Shown here: piece by piece, positions 23,611 to 37,419 of the stretch | Position numbering within the stretch: position 1 is the first letter of the stretch | Layout: each line of letters starts with the position of its first letter | DNA from: Fratercula arctica | Taxonomy: Eukaryota > Chordata > Aves > Charadriiformes > Alcidae | Assembly (NCBI GenBank): GCA_947846985.1 | Contig: CANTUZ010000008.1 | Span: forward strand, 7,338,306-7,402,305 | Direction: 5' to 3' | DNA: 64,000 nucleotides | Position numbers and translations under genes: made by a program | The notes under the pieces: generated by a model | Told to the model about the DNA's origin: nothing | Databases searched by the model: none | Seen by the model: the letters and a program-made list of their open reading frames with translations, nothing else

Positions 23611-25853
23611 AAGGATTTGCTAAACTACCTGGTTGTTGAAATCATTTTTTGTCTGTATATTTCACAGGTCTCACACGGGAAGACAAATTCCTGATCTCAT
23701 CTGTATTTCTGCAGCACAATTAACGTTTATGGAGTTGCACGTGAAAACTTCCGTCCCCTTTCCCGTCTCTAATTTAAACACAGCAAGCAGAAATTATTTG
23801 GGAACAAAATGCTGCAGCAGGAGTAAAGTTGAAAAACAAATCCTCGAAAAACTAAAAGTATATGTAATCTACTTGCATATGTTGTGTTGCTTGCATGTTG
23901 TCACACTGCTGTGGCTGAAATGCTGTTTACAGCCTGCAACACGGAAAACAACAGTAGGAGTCAAGTTCTGCTCTTTCACGCAGGTGTAATTCTACAGAGG
24001 CTGCACCGAAAACCACTCAAGAAATGGATTATCACAGCTCTGCCAAACAGTACATCTCAGCCAGAACGTGGCAACGCAGCCCCAAAGTGGTGGAGAAGAG
24101 GGTGAAAGCAAAGTCCCAGTTTAAGCAGGTGAATAAAAGATTACAACCCTATATATTTAAAAAATGACAAACGGTGTTTGCTTTCTGTGAAAAAGTCACT
24201 GTTTCCTGGAAGAAAAAAAAAAAAAAGTCTTGAAACTAAAATACTTTTGTCCAAAGTGGCCAGGAGCTCTTCAGAACAGCTGGATCAGTCCTGCCTCAAA
24301 CCAGGGATTTCAATACAAAAGGAGAGCATCCAAACAGCGAGTTTTCGGGGAAAGTGAAGCACTGCATAGCTAACGTACAAATCTCAGGAAACGTCACAGC
24401 ACAAGATTAAATTTTTCAGGTTTGGACTCGGACATTTCATGAAAGAAAAAAGGTGTTTTGTGGGTAGCTGTAGTGAAAAATCATGTGCCGTGGAGTAAAC
24501 TTGGCGATAACTTGTTTGTATCTGGGTCCTTTGTTTTTTCATAATTGTTTAATGAATGTCGTATTAATAGATAGAGTGGATGTAAGAAGAGACACACATT
24601 TCAACTAGGCATTTGTGTTATCTAAAATTATACACATTATGGTCAATATGAAATACTTAATATCCCTCTTGGCTAGCCTATGAGTAGAGATTCATATAAC
24701 ATTAGCTATTACATGGCGGAAAACAGATTCCTGCACGTTTCATGGTGAAATGAATTACCAAATATAACTGTATATTGACTTTTGCTAGCTGACATAGTAA
24801 ATAAGTAAATAGATAAATGCATCTTTCAGTAGTCTGAAGTTTTTGTCCCTGAAATTATCAGGTGAAGAGGGGAGGGAAAACAGAGCCTGAGTTTACTTTA
24901 TGACTTTTTTCTTGAACACTTTATGCTTGAAATATCAGTGACTGATAACGGCCTACATTTCCGAGCAAAGAAATAGTGCTTTTTTCAAAACACTGAAAGA
25001 AGTGGCACTCATGAGGTTTGCTCTCTTCCTTCTCACAGTATGGCAGAATAATTTTACTCATACCTGATACATTTTGGTTCTTCAGTTCCATTTCTTTTTT
25101 TCCCTTCATTCATCTCTGTCCTCTCCTTCTACTTAGAAAGTCATTTATTTGGCTCCATAGTTCATTAAAATGTTCCCTGCTTCAATGCCCCTTGAAAATA
25201 ACACATTACACATATTTACCACTCCTTATATTAAATTATTTTAAGGTACTTTTTGTCTTACAGTTTTCAAGTGACCTGCAGTTACCACTCTCAGATGACT
25301 TTCCCAATGACTAAAGTCCATTTAACGCAATATGCACTCATAGCGATTCAGGGAAATTACAGAAGAACTCTTGCAAATACTCCGTATCAGTGAGGGAGTG
25401 CTCACACTGGAGCAATGCGAAGGTGACCTGTGTTTATTACAAATATCCTTTTCTTTCACTTTCCTGACATTGTAAGAAATTGGTTAGAATTGAGCTGGGC
25501 AAACAATTCACAATTAATTATTTACTTGATTAATGTAATCTCTTTTTGTTTGAATTATTTGTGAATAATGTACCATTTTCTCATTATTTGAAATAATTTG
25601 ATAAATAATTTCATGATCCACCCATGTGCATAAGCCAAGCATTGTAAATACAAGCTTTCTGTTTGGAATAAACAATTCTAAGCACATTTGAGGCTTTTTG
25701 GGGCATTATTTTATAATTATAACCATTATTCCAAGGCAGTAAAGGTCCACTTAAAAGAAAATATTTCAAAAATACACAAATTAACTCAGTTCAGAGATTC
25801 TTACTTTATGTTTAGTATAAAAATTAAGTATTTCATTTAGATATATAACATTC
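23611..25853. other. Unannotated AT-rich sequence
   Basis: No gene or repeat recognised. The A+T content is especially high from about 25490 to 25900. A poly-A run lies near 24212-24226. Confidence 0.5.
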
Positions 25854-25875
25854 ATATAATTAAATTTAATTATAT
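25854..25875. repeat. Perfect 22-bp AT palindrome
   Basis: An uninterrupted palindrome with 11-bp arms (atataattaaa on the left, its reverse complement directly adjoining) consists only of A and T. It lies in the most AT-rich part of the window and could extrude as a small cruciform. It might equally be chance in such composition. Confidence 0.85.
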
Positions 25876-26429
25876 CCTGAAAAAATTATATATATAACTG
25901 ATGAGGTAGAAGTACATATGTTTAGAAGAACTAGTTTTCCGTCTTCCAGCTAAAGAAAGGCAGTTGAGAAGAAATGTCATATAAGATACTTCAGGGATGC
26001 CACTCTTAAAATATTAAAGATACTTTATTTACTACAGCAACATCCTTAGAAGCACTACAATAAAAGCTCTGTCTATGTTTCCATTCTTTACCCTAACTTC
26101 AAAAATTTTACGTATAGCACTCATAAAAATGTACTGCAGTTTAAAATTTAGCTTGGAAATGAAACATAAGAGAGGGAGAAGTTGCTTAAAAATATTTTTT
26201 TTTTACTATTTATGTACTAAAAGACAGTTATTCAGAAAATATTTACAGATGTATAGAGACAGCTTGCACCTCCCTCCTGGAGAGAAAGGCCATTTTTGTT
26301 TTCTTGTTTCCTTCAATCAACAGTTGTTCACTGATTTCTAAAGCCTAAGCTTTTAAACAGCTGATTCAAAAGGCATGAGTCAGATCCCTCCAAAATATGT
26401 TTGCTTTTTTTTTTTTTTAAAAAAAAAAG
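25876..26429. other. Unannotated AT-rich sequence
   Basis: No gene recognised. It ends in a poly-T run followed by poly-A (about 26407-26429). Confidence 0.5.
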
Positions 26430-26580
26430 AGATATTTGGGTCTTTGAAGATTTTTCAGAACTTGACAGGACAAAATCCTGAAAAATCCTTCATCTGATGT
26501 TAGTCCTGCTTGGAGGAGAAGGCTGGATGAGAAGACCCTCAAAGGTCCCTTCCAAACTGTTTTTCTAAGATGCTGCAAGT
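26430..26580 (+). mobile_element. CR1 LINE 3'-end fragment
   Basis: The piece 'gaggagaaggctggatgaga' followed by 'agaccctcaaaggtcccttc' and 'caaactgtttttcta' matches the conserved 3' end of CR1 retrotransposons (ggttggactagatgacctc...aggtcccttccaacc). Upstream, 'gacaggacaaaatcctg' belongs to the same degraded tail. Only the 3' untranslated end is present, as is usual for CR1 insertions, and it carries no coding capacity. The minus-strand frame across it is a shadow. Confidence 0.8.
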
Positions 26581-29002
26581 TCACAAACTCCAAGTTTTTA
26601 TTCCAAACGTAAGCTATTATTTTTTTATTTTGATTTTGTTTAATAGAGGTAGCTGGTATCTCTTTAATGAGACAACTTAGATGCCATTTTACTTCTGCAA
26701 AAGCGCAAGTTTGGTGGCAGGATTTCTGGGGCTCCCATAATAAACTCACAATAAAGAGTTGGTTTGTTGTGATTTTTTTTAACTTAAATAGGATGTAGCC
26801 TACCAGTTTACACAAGAACTAAAAGCTTTGAGCAGTTTGATTGAAAGAATTAATAACTGTTATTACCTGAATGGAGACATTTGATTTTGAATGCTTGTGA
26901 AACACTTTGCTTTTCTGAAGCACCTAAAATACAAGATTCTAAAAGCCTTTGCTGACATTTATTTTTCTCTTCAAATACTTCTGTCAGAAGGGTGAGAAGT
27001 GAGGTTAAAAGAGACTCAAAATACACCAGTGAGAGACTCCATGACATTTCCAACCTCCTATTCTTCTGCTCTAGCCACTAGAATTATCCCCATACTCAGG
27101 TTCAACACCTGCACTGGTATGACAAACCTTTGGAGCTATTGCAGTCCATCAAGTTAATGACATGCATTTTAGACAGTCCTTTTAACTAAGCCACCAACAC
27201 TATCAAGGAGCAGTTCATTAGTCTACAGATGCAACAATTCAGGCAGCTTTATAAGGTCCCTAAATGTATATTTACATGACAAATGGTAATAGACTCATCA
27301 CACACCCTTCATGTGCACAGAGAAAGCAACAGCACACCAGCCATTCCTAAGGCTTAGTGCAACTCCACCGTGTTCGGCAGTACTAGTTGCAGATGGGACA
27401 TTTTTGCCATTAAGCCAACCTTGATGCTAGGTCTGTGCCAATAAATCAGATCACTCTTAATGTTGCTCTACGTTAGCATGGCACCTGAGCCAACTCCATT
27501 TCCCAGGCAGATTAGATCAGGAGGGATCACACTTAATGTCACTCTACACTATCACTGGTTGCCCACAGCTTTGTTGGAGAACTGTCAAGGCGTAGATAAA
27601 ACCCAAGCAAACATGTTAATAGATAAGATAAGGTGAAACAGCAGCACAGGAATTCCTGCAGTGTTATTGTACCAAAGGGCAGTTCTCCTGCAAAGGAGTT
27701 ACACTTGCTTGACTGTTTATTTAATTTCTTGGCAGTCTCTCGGTGAGATGTGAGTCTGAGTTCCTCAGCTGCCAGTAAAGGCTAGAACCTTTCTCAGGCT
27801 GTTTCCTAAGAAGTTTCATGTGCCTGTAGAAGTCTTCTGGGGAGAATGAACCAGGTCTAGAGCCAATACGATGGATGAGAGTACGTTTTCACTCTAGTTT
27901 CAATTAGGTCTGTAATTGGAAGAGATGCTGGAATAGACTTGACCCTCAAAGGGTTTCCATGCCACAAGGCACTTAATTGTAAAGCACCTAAACCAACCTG
28001 GAATGGCCAACTTACAGAATTTCAGCTCAAGTTTCCCTATTTTCTTCCTTCCTTGACTTATTACAGTGTATTTGCCTTCCTAATGGCCTCAGATATTTCA
28101 CACTGAGGATATTGGACATACGAATTCCATTTGCCATTCTCTCTTGCACAGGGATTCACTTTTTTATACATTCATTGCTTCTTTCTTATCTACTTGAAAG
28201 CCACCTCAACACTGTCCGTTCTAACGCCATCTTAGAGATCTCTGGGGTACTCAAAGCAAGACAGTACCTCTATATAAACAGTGGTGTGTCTTGTAGAGAT
28301 TCTAGAGGCAACACAGTCCTGTCAGCATGCCTATACTGTTGTCAGTACCAGCACTAATTTATTCAAGGCCCAAATAAGAGTCTCTCCAGACACTGAGACA
28401 TGCCCATGAAGTGTATTATATTTAAAGATGGTACTAGAGGGCAAAAATACTATTTTTCATCTGCATAAATGATCATTTGAAGCAGAATGCATATACTGCA
28501 CCTGAAATCCTCAAGGCAAAGGCTAAAGCTAAATGTGCTCTCTGGAATACCAGATGCCTTCTCCTGTCTTCTCACGTCAGAAATGGCAAGTATGGAAATA
28601 AAACAAAAAATAAGGATTCTCCCCATGATATCAGGCAGCAAAAGAGTGACTATCAAGTCACAACAGACTTAAAAGCAAAAACAAACTATGAAAACATGCA
28701 GAAGGGCTCTGTTTTCTTTCCAGTGTGGTGCCCAAATGAATAAAAGGATCTCTACACACCAGCTTACAATTCCGTCTGACTAGCTACACCCAGCCTAATG
28801 TTTCAAAGACTAATTAGAACATTTACTTTACGGCCCATTTGCTGCAGTAACAATGAAACATTATCTAGATACAGTTCTTCCTGCAGGGGCCAGGAAGGAT
28901 ATGCTGTTGACAGAATTTTAAATGAAAGGAAAAATGAAATTTCCTTTAAACCTTCTCATAAGCAGATCAGCTTGCATTCATTCCTGTAAAGGCTCAGTAC
29001 TC
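26581..29002. other. Unannotated AT-rich sequence
   Basis: No gene or repeat recognised. Frames here are short and without recognisable protein features. Confidence 0.5.
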
Positions 29003-29131
29003 TAGCCCTGATCCAGCAAAATATTAAGCACATCCTAAAGATTAAGTGTAAGTGGTCTCAGCATTTGCAGCTTTTACAGTGTTCACATTTTTAAAGTTAA
29101 GCACATACTTAAATGATTTCAGAACAGAGCC
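29003..29131. repeat. Palindromic MITE-like amniote repeat relic
   Basis: The left arm 'agccctgatccagcaaaat' with 'attaagcacatcctaa' and the right arm 'agttaagcacatacttaaat' ending 'agaacagagcc' are imperfect reverse complements. They fit the sauropsid palindromic repeat with 'cctgatccagcaaagcacttaagcacatgcttaa' at its left. It is probably a nonautonomous DNA-transposon relic. The exact family is uncertain. Confidence 0.5.
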
Positions 29132-29507
29132 TTGTATGGCTGTCTATGACTCAAGCAGTTTGAATGGTATCCATTAGCACGTATGTTCAGAGAAGAAAGG
29201 CGAAAGAAGCTAATTGCATTGCAATTTATGTTCCTTCTTTCCTGTTGCACTGTGGACACAATTCCTTATTGTTTCTAATTACCTGGTGAAAGGGTAAAAC
29301 TTGGAACTTTAAGCTGTCTGACATAAACCTATCACTTCCTGTCAGAAGTGATAGTTAAACTTTGTAAATGCTAGTTATGCAAACAGACTCACTCTAAAAT
29401 TCAGAAGATGCTGGAATACGATCATTTTAATATTGCTTTTTAAACTAGATAATCAGCTTTAATAGTCCTTTTTGACTACTGTATCACTAAAAGATTTACT
29501 GTACTAG
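29132..29507. other. Unannotated AT-rich sequence
   Basis: No gene or repeat recognised. Confidence 0.5.
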
Positions 29508-29650
29508 AGGAGAGGTCTGGCACTCAGAAACAGACCCTGCTTCCGTAGCTGTCATTCACTAATGACTGCTTTTATTTATCTTTGAATGAGCTACACTCAC
29601 TAAACTCCCCAGATCTTCATTTCTCTTCTTCTACATTGCCATTGCAGAAT
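29508..29650 (+). repeat. Possible MIR-like SINE relic
   Basis: The order 'gaggtctggcactcagaaac', 'agaccctgcttccgtagctg', 'actaatgactgctt', 'gagctacactcactaaactc' and 'cccagatcttcatttctctt' can be laid over the MIR-type SINE, but divergence is extreme and no single block is decisive. Confidence 0.3.
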
Positions 29651-32600
29651 AAGCACACAGTACTGGCTGGTTTGGGGTTTTTTTTCCACATTTGGTTAGC
29701 CAAATGGCCCCACTAACACCTGCGGTGGCAGAGCTGAAGAGGTACCATGGCAGGGGAATGAGAAGGTAGCAGCCAGCATCGCCTTAAATCAGAGCTGCTG
29801 CTACAGAAGACAGTAAATGAAATCCTAGTGCTAACCTTTAGAAAATAGGCAGACTGCAAACAAGAATAATTTTTACGTGCCAGACCCTGCTGGTTTTACT
29901 CATGTTGGAAGCCCTTTTGCCATTAAATGTAACCGTATATGTGAATTAAGAAAGCAGTATTTGGATTTTTATTTATGTAGTCTCCTGTGCAATAACCCTG
30001 AATGGAAATGCATTTGTTTATTTTTAAATGCACCCCAAGTTTTACCATTACAAGGGTGGCACTGCCTTCACACTGCTTTTCGGCAAAATAAATCTACTGT
30101 CTTCCATAAATACACTGTCTTTCATTTCAAGTCCTCATTACATCATCTTCAGATTTTTTAATCTACAATGCAAATAGGCAGCTTAGTGGTCATTACACAC
30201 TATGCTTCTATATCTTCCCAAGCTTAATTTAAAACAGATACAACGCTGTCCTGTGAATACAATCGTTTTCAGTGTTCTAAATAGATTTTTAGTGTAGATG
30301 CTTGTTCTGACTCCATTATTTTCCCTTTCACCCTAAATAAAGTTTTCCCAGATCACTGTCACTACTGCAGAGAAATAAATTTTCTATTTTGCCTTGAAAG
30401 AAATGTGAAAAAGGAAAATGCTGATGGCACAAGAAGCAATTTGAATCCCATGATAGAAAACATAGCCTTAGCAGACAATGCACAGTAATAAATAATAGCA
30501 TAGGAACACTTTTTTTTTTTGTTTTGTTTTGTTATCAGAAGAGAAATGCAAGGTACACATTTTTAAACAAATAAATGTTTCCTTTTGCCCTTTTTTTGGT
30601 AGTAAAAGAAAGGTGGTAGGAGGCAAGAGAAAAGATCTGAAAAATACATACCCTGTCTATCATTTAGTATCTACAGAATTGGTTTTGGTTTTTAATAATG
30701 TGTATTCGTTCCACTTTTGTACAGGCAACATATAAAGGACACACAACAGCTAGAGGTCAGGCACTATTACAAGTCATTTTCCTCAAGGTGTTTTGGTACC
30801 CTTTGCTGTTATTTTCATTGTCATTATCCTGTGTGCAGAATAGCAAAGGAAGCTGTATATCTTACTACTGTGAATGAGTTGGGCTGTTTGTTTTAGGCTT
30901 TGCTACAAGTAAATCAGATTTAGTAGGAGTGATTCACCAGGTACATATTCTTCCTTAAGTGTAATAGCACTACAGAAGGCTGTGGAGTTTCAGGGATGAC
31001 AAAGCATACATTAAGTGTTATCCAAGAGGATAGTTCGTGTCCTGTGTGACTACCAGAGCTTATTACATTGCTCTTGATGTAACAGGATGAATTTAAAACT
31101 TTGTAGAGTGCTGCCTTGTGACTGGCAAACTGCTTCTGACATGAAGCTGAAAGTTGCTGCTATTTAATGGCTTTCAGAAGAGAAAGGATGGCCTCAGTCC
31201 AAGTTACAGCACACAGACATCCATATCACTACCACGAGCAGCTTCTGCTCTGGAGGAGAATGAATTCCATCGTTCTTGTGGGTAGGGATTTCCCAATCAG
31301 ACCCCATCTTTCAGATTCACTAATCACGGCTCAGCTATATTTTCTCATTCCTTTTCTTGGTATTACAACTCAGAGTGTGAGCTCCATGGCTAATGATGAT
31401 TAGATGCACAGATGATGATGATGCACAGATCACTGGGCAATACTATTTTTCTCATCTAACTCCTTATGCAAATCATCATAGAGAAAAATCAGCTATTATT
31501 GCTTATGAGTATTATTGCCACCGAAGTACAACAGAAAGTGAACACAAATAAATGGACTCCTCTGAAACAGATTGACAATTTGGTTTAATCAGGGCTTTTG
31601 AAAGGGTCCACATTACTGAAGCAACTTCATTAAGAGTTGATTTTTAAGTCACAGCATTTCTGTGCTGCAGACAAGCCAGTTAAATGTCAATAGAGAGGAA
31701 TATTAAAAGAAGTTTACACTTGTGTTATATTCTTTGGCTGTTGTTGACTGCCATATGTGAAATTAATTTTGAGGGCCAGAATGCAGCCACTGAACCTTTA
31801 CCCATGTAACCCACAGATGAGAAAGAATGCCCGCCACAACCTCAGCTCATCTATTAACTGAAATATTTGTTGTGTCTTTGGCTGTAAGAAAATTTCCCAT
31901 TTCTTTGTGAGTTCTTTTGAATTCCTTTGTGACTTCTTGCAGATATTTTCCCAGACTTAGCTGATACGCTTTGTGCTATTCGACTGTTACCTTCCCCAGG
32001 TGGGGTCTACATTTCCACAGTAGATTAGGTAGGGATTGTAAAGCAGCTCCATGCTGTATAATAGAAGCTATTATTCCCATTAATATTTTTAATGCATAGT
32101 TAACCGTAGAACACTGGAATATGCTGACAGCTCATGTCTGATCACCGCTGTTGCAACAAAATATGCCGTATTTTACAATGAGTATACACACCAGCTTTTT
32201 TTTTTCTAGTCATCACAAACTATTTGCCGCATCAGAAAAAGAAAGATCTAAGCAATCTGAAACAAAAAAAAAAAATATAACCAATAGAAATCAGCTCTCT
32301 TACAGCTGGGTTTATTTCTTTGAGCATGAACGGGAAGGAATGTGTAGGAGTGACACTAGAGGAGAAAAGCTTATATAGTCTTTTTTTAGTGGAGTCAGTG
32401 TCCAGTGTATATAGACTGGAAAATATGCAAAGGCATACAATGCAGAAAACTGCGAACAGTCTGCTTAGAAATTGCTGGGTAGCAGTGACCATTAGGTCAT
32501 CTTATTAAAAATGAAAAATGGTTTGGCTTTGAAATAAAAGCCAGTTGCCTCCTATTTAATATCTTGATGCAGTTGCAGGAACATAGAAGCAAAATACAAA

Positions 32601-32769
32601 AGCCAAAGTACAACTATAAATACACAAGGAAACAGCAACATGAGAATACTTGCTAAGTACGTTAGTACTAAGTAGAAAGGGTTAGTCCAGGGAAACACAT
32701 CAAGTAACAGAAATGTTTTGTGCTGTTTTGGTGGAAACCTACATCCATTAGTGATTTACCTTTGAAATC
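29651..32769. other. Unannotated AT-rich sequence
   Basis: No gene or repeat recognised. A T-rich run with ttttg repeats lies near 30510-30531, and a short gat-repeat near 31410-31425. An octamer motif lies at 31466-31473. Confidence 0.5.
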
Positions 32770-33945
32770 AAAGTGGCAGGCAAGTGTCTAACAGCTGAAA
32801 AAGGCAAACATAGTGCCAATCTCTAACGGGCAAGTACAGGGAAATCCCAGGCTATTTGAAGTTGGGCTGAATCCTCCATAATTATGAAAGCAATCGAAAA
32901 CAATAAACACCCTTAAAACACCAGGCTTCCGAAAAGTCAGAACTGATTTCTTTCTAGGATGGGTTAAATAGGCTTCTGAGCTCTGGATTAGTTTTAGATT
33001 AACCTCAGAAGAGTTTTTTACACAATTTCTTCTGATATTGTCAAAAATGAGCTAAGGTGGTACAATCTTGATGAAGTTATTGTACAACTAACAAAAAAAT
33101 TTCCGCAAAACTGTTGGTTTACTGCCAAAAGGAAATGATGCATTGAGTAAAGCTCCTGCAAGAGCCTAAGCTGAGCTCAGTGCTATTCAGCATTTTTATG
33201 AATGACCTGAATGATGGAATAAAACACACAGTAATTAAATTTGCAGATAATATCAAGCTGGAAGGATGCATGAGGACTGTGGAGGGCAGCATTAAAATTC
33301 AAAACTTATCTAAACAAATTGAAGATACAGTTCAGTGAAGACAAGTGCAATACACTGCATTTACCTAGAAATCATCAGTTGCACAAATCCAACATGGAGA
33401 ACATCTAATTACACAACAATTAATTAGGAAAAAGATGAGGAGGCTAAAGGATTATGAACGGAACACGAGTCAGTATTTCTTCTAATAAAATTACCCTGCT
33501 ACTAGGGTGTGTGATGAAGATGTCACACGCAGGACAGATGAAGTAGCCCTCAGCAGGCTGCAGCCTGAGGCTGGAGCATGTACGGAGTTTAATACACCAA
33601 ACGGCAAGAAAGATACGAGTCAGCCGGACAGCTGAGAGCAGCAAGTATGATCAAAGGTGTAGAAAACACATTCTGTGAGGGAAGGTTGAGAGAACTGTGT
33701 TTGTTTAACTTAGCCAAGGGTCAAGGAGACATAAGAACAGTCTCCAAATAACAGAGAAGTTTTCCAAGAAGTTACTGTTACTACCAACTCTGCTAATAGG
33801 TCTCAATTGCAGCCAGGAGTATTTAAGGCCAAATTAGACAAACATTAGTCAGGAATGACTTGGCATAATTAATCCCATCTTGAGTGGGCTGAGGGATCTC
33901 CGAGAGTCCCTTCCAATCCTATCTGCTGCCCTTGTCTTCTCAATG
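32770..33945 (+). mobile_element. 5'-truncated, degenerate CR1 LINE (reverse transcriptase part and 3' end)
   Basis: About 1.2 kb aligns in order with the end of CR1 ORF2. Near 32800, 'aggcaaacatagtgccaatc' corresponds to the ANIVPI segment of the RT fingers. At 33175-33310 one frame reads L-S-S-V-L-F-S-I-F-M-N-D-L-N-D-G-I, then K-F-A-D-N-I-K-L. This is the palm region, whose catalytic motif in active CR1 is FADD; here the second Asp is Asn (codon 33249-33251). Frames are then broken repeatedly. Near 33660-33730 the 'gagggaaggttgagagaact' segment and at 33880-33920 'gatctccgagagtcccttcc' mark the C-terminal and 3' untranslated parts. The copy is clearly dead and old. The orientation is plus. 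The family is certain from the motif order; the subfamily is not determined. Confidence 0.87.
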
Positions 33946-36900
33946 TTATTTTTTAAACCTCCATTAAAAGCATGCTCATTCTGCCCATTAAAATCTAAGA
34001 AAAATAACAAAAATATCATTAGGATCGTTTCTTTTTAGATTTATATTAAAGGGTAAAAATTCCAGAGTTATTTTAGGTGAACTTCAGAAAACACCAAGTT
34101 ACACTTAAATGATGAAAAATCAGTTGTCATTTTTTAGTCTAAACAATGGTACACAGATCTAAAAAGGGAAATTATTGCAATTACTGCAGTTGTGCAATTG
34201 AAGCAATGACACGTTTGAGGGAGTGGATGACAGATTCTAGATATTCTGATCATTTTATTGTCATCTGTCCATTTTAAAAGTCTACAAAAAATATCAAAGG
34301 TATCAATATTATTGAGAGGATTTAGGCCAGAGCTTGCCTAGATAAAGTATTAACAGATAATGAAGCTAGATAACGAGAATGCTTTGCACAATGAGAGGTA
34401 CTTAACCTGCTCAAGTGTTCATGACAGGATCCATGATACAACATACAAGGACCTGAAGGCAGAAAGGTAGAAATGAGCTGTACTTTGAATTCTCTGGATG
34501 TAGAATGCCAGAAAGCTGGACGGTATCATGTGCTGTTTGGTCACCTGTACAAAGAGCATTGCATTCAGAATACTCAGGCTTCAGTCAGTCAGTCAGCAGC
34601 TGGAAAAGGTACAATTTTAAGTCTGGTCCTGAAAAAGAGGATCAGAAACCAACCCTGGAATGGCCAGCAGTGACTCTTGGGTGACCAACAGCACCCTGGG
34701 GTGCCAAAAGCCCTGGAAAACCCAGAGCAGCCACGCAACAGTAAGAGCAGCAGCCACTGGGAAGGAGCCAACTCTGAAAATCTCAGCTAGGAATCTTCCT
34801 CTCAGCAAAGTGTTAAGAATGGAAACACTTGGTTAGTTCAGCAGAGTGTTCGGTTTGCTTTAGTCATTATTGTGACTCTGCTGCCTTTTAACTGCGCTTA
34901 AGTTAAGTTAACCGAAGCATCCCTTTCACTTCATTTTATGGCAGACAAAACGGGAAGACTCACATCACTATCATTCATCTATTATGTTATCCCATATTAA
35001 TTTCCCCTTAGCACTGTCTTAAATATCCTCACGTTTACTTCTCCAGCAATTGTTTTTGTATTTCTTCATCAGTTTAGTTGGTCTCTTCAGGACTTTTTCT
35101 ATTATTTCATATGCCTTTTGAGATGGAATGACTGAGACTGAACACTTTAATACAGGCAAAGGTGTACTATAAATTCCTGTAATGATACTCGTTTTGTCTT
35201 AATACAATCTAACATCTCAATTTCTTTTTAGACTGCACTAAACTGCAGCCGCCTTTATACTGTTCCCTGCAATGACCAAGTGTTTTTCTTGGAGTTGTTA
35301 CAGCTAATTTAGAATCTATCAGGTAGTATGATTAGTTCCAATTGTCCCTTCAGAATCAGTTACCATCAGCTGTCTACCCTGAAGCTCACCTGTCATTTAT
35401 TACTGAATGCTCGATCACTGTTTGATCCTTCTGCATTCTCTGTATCTCCTCACAGCTAACAAGCCCCATGTAATTTCACCCTGCCAATAAAAAAAAAAAA
35501 AAGTACTACTTATTCCCTTTCCAGATAATTTTCGCAAGTTCCAGTATGGGTCCTTACATCACTCAACTATTAATCTTTTTCTCAAGTCCTTATTTCTTAC
35601 ATTCTTAGAGCTCCATAATCCACGTAAGAACTTTCTTCTTATGCTGAGATCTTTTTTTTTAGAGTGGCTTTATTCACTAAACTGTTTTTAGTATTGTAGC
35701 TCCAAGATTTCCTCTCTTCAAGTAATGAAAGAATTCTAATAGGCAGCAAAGATAATGTTTTCCTTAACAGGAACTATTTTGATTCATTCCTTGATAACGT
35801 TTTATCGAAATGTTTCATAAAACTCTGTACCAGCATGATGTCCACATTTCTTGAAGGTACTAGTCACAAGGCTGAGATTCACTCACTCAAACCATCTGTA
35901 CTGCCTACATCTTCCCCTCTTCCTTTTATCTATTTGCTTTATGTTTGCCTTTCACTTAGATTTTTAGCTATTTGAGGCTGGCTTTTACTCTTTTTTATAT
36001 TTGGACAGTGTATAGCACAGTAGGACTGGAGCCTACACACACAAAAAGTACCTTAAAAAGACAATAGTGACTTATTGCACGGAAAAATGTTTCAAATACA
36101 GTGATTTACTGCTTATCGAGTGCAAACAGACATTTCTATCTCTTCAGCTCAGGTACTTCTCTGCTCAGTTCTGCTACCAATAAAAATAATTCTTTTCTTT
36201 CCCAGTGATCTTCTAACATCAACATCGCACTGATCCAAAAGAAAGCCATTCTTAGATTAAGTGTCCTGGATATACAAGAAATTAATCTGGAGACCTCTGC
36301 CTATGCAGTTACCATCCTTAGACTTAAGATGGTATCAATTCAGACAATGATTTTTCTTATCTCCACTTCGGAGTAAGTTTTCTCCTTTTCCCAAGAAGTA
36401 ATTCAGTATAAAAAGTTAGAAAATTCCATCACCTTGGTACATGCCTCTCTACTGTCAATAAGGCGAACTTCTTGTTCGCAGAAGTAAATGACGCTTTAAA
36501 TATTTTTACCAAATAAAATGCTATTTACACACAATAGCAAACAACCTTAGCTGATCAATTATTGACACTAAACACTCAGAGGGATTGCACCTGGCCAAAA
36601 AGCTACCTCAGACCACTTTGTTGCACATGAGGAACAACTAGGACGATTAGTTCACAAAAGTACTATTCAGTGGTAAATAACCAACTATGGTGGATTATTA
36701 CAATCCCCTGTGTGACTATGTTGTAGTAGCAGGAAGAGTAAAGAAGAATGCAACAGAGCAGATGTCCAGGGCATACTTGGAAGATGACAGGGAAGTAAGT
36801 CACAATCAAGGATCCCATTTCCACTTCCACGACTTGATTTGTCAAAGGCAGGAGTATGAAGACCAGCAAATTAAGAGGGACATCTCATAGAAAGAGAGGA

Positions 36901-37419
36901 TGGAGGTCAGCTTGCTGACAGAGGAGAGATTCCAGGGGAGTTTCCAAAGAAGCTATATCTTCCTTAGGTTCGTGGAATGGTATGTCTAAAGGAAAAGCCT
37001 AAAGCAAGCTACACATGTCATCACTTGTTGTAAAGATGCTTTCATTTAAGTGAATGCTATGCTTTGAAGAAACTGTACAGTCATTGTTCTCAGAGAAAGC
37101 AGAACTGAAAGGTCTGAGATTAAGACAGATTACCTCCCTATGCTACAGAAGAGAAAGAGTGAACACTGTATGTTTCTTTGTCAAGAGAAAGATAGAGGCC
37201 ACCTCAGAGAATGGTAGATTAGAGATAGGATTCAACAACCTGGTAACCGTCATAAGAAAGCACAGTCATTTTGCCAGTATCTGCCTTGTCATCTAAGTGC
37301 AGATCTGAGCCCTCTTACCGAATCGCATTGCCTAGCATTGACATAGCACGTTGCTTACTTCACTGTCAAACTCGGGAACACTTCAGCAGCCTAAACATCA
37401 TCTCTGTTTTAACAAGAGG
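33946..37419. other. Unannotated AT-rich sequence
   Basis: No gene or repeat recognised beyond a short cagt microsatellite near 34580-34597 and a poly-A run at about 35488-35502. Confidence 0.5.

Noticed and set aside
26405..26429. Poly-T then poly-A block as a possible processed-pseudogene tail
   Set aside because: No gene-derived sequence lies upstream on either strand. It is next to a CR1 3' end and is probably a simple homopolymer.
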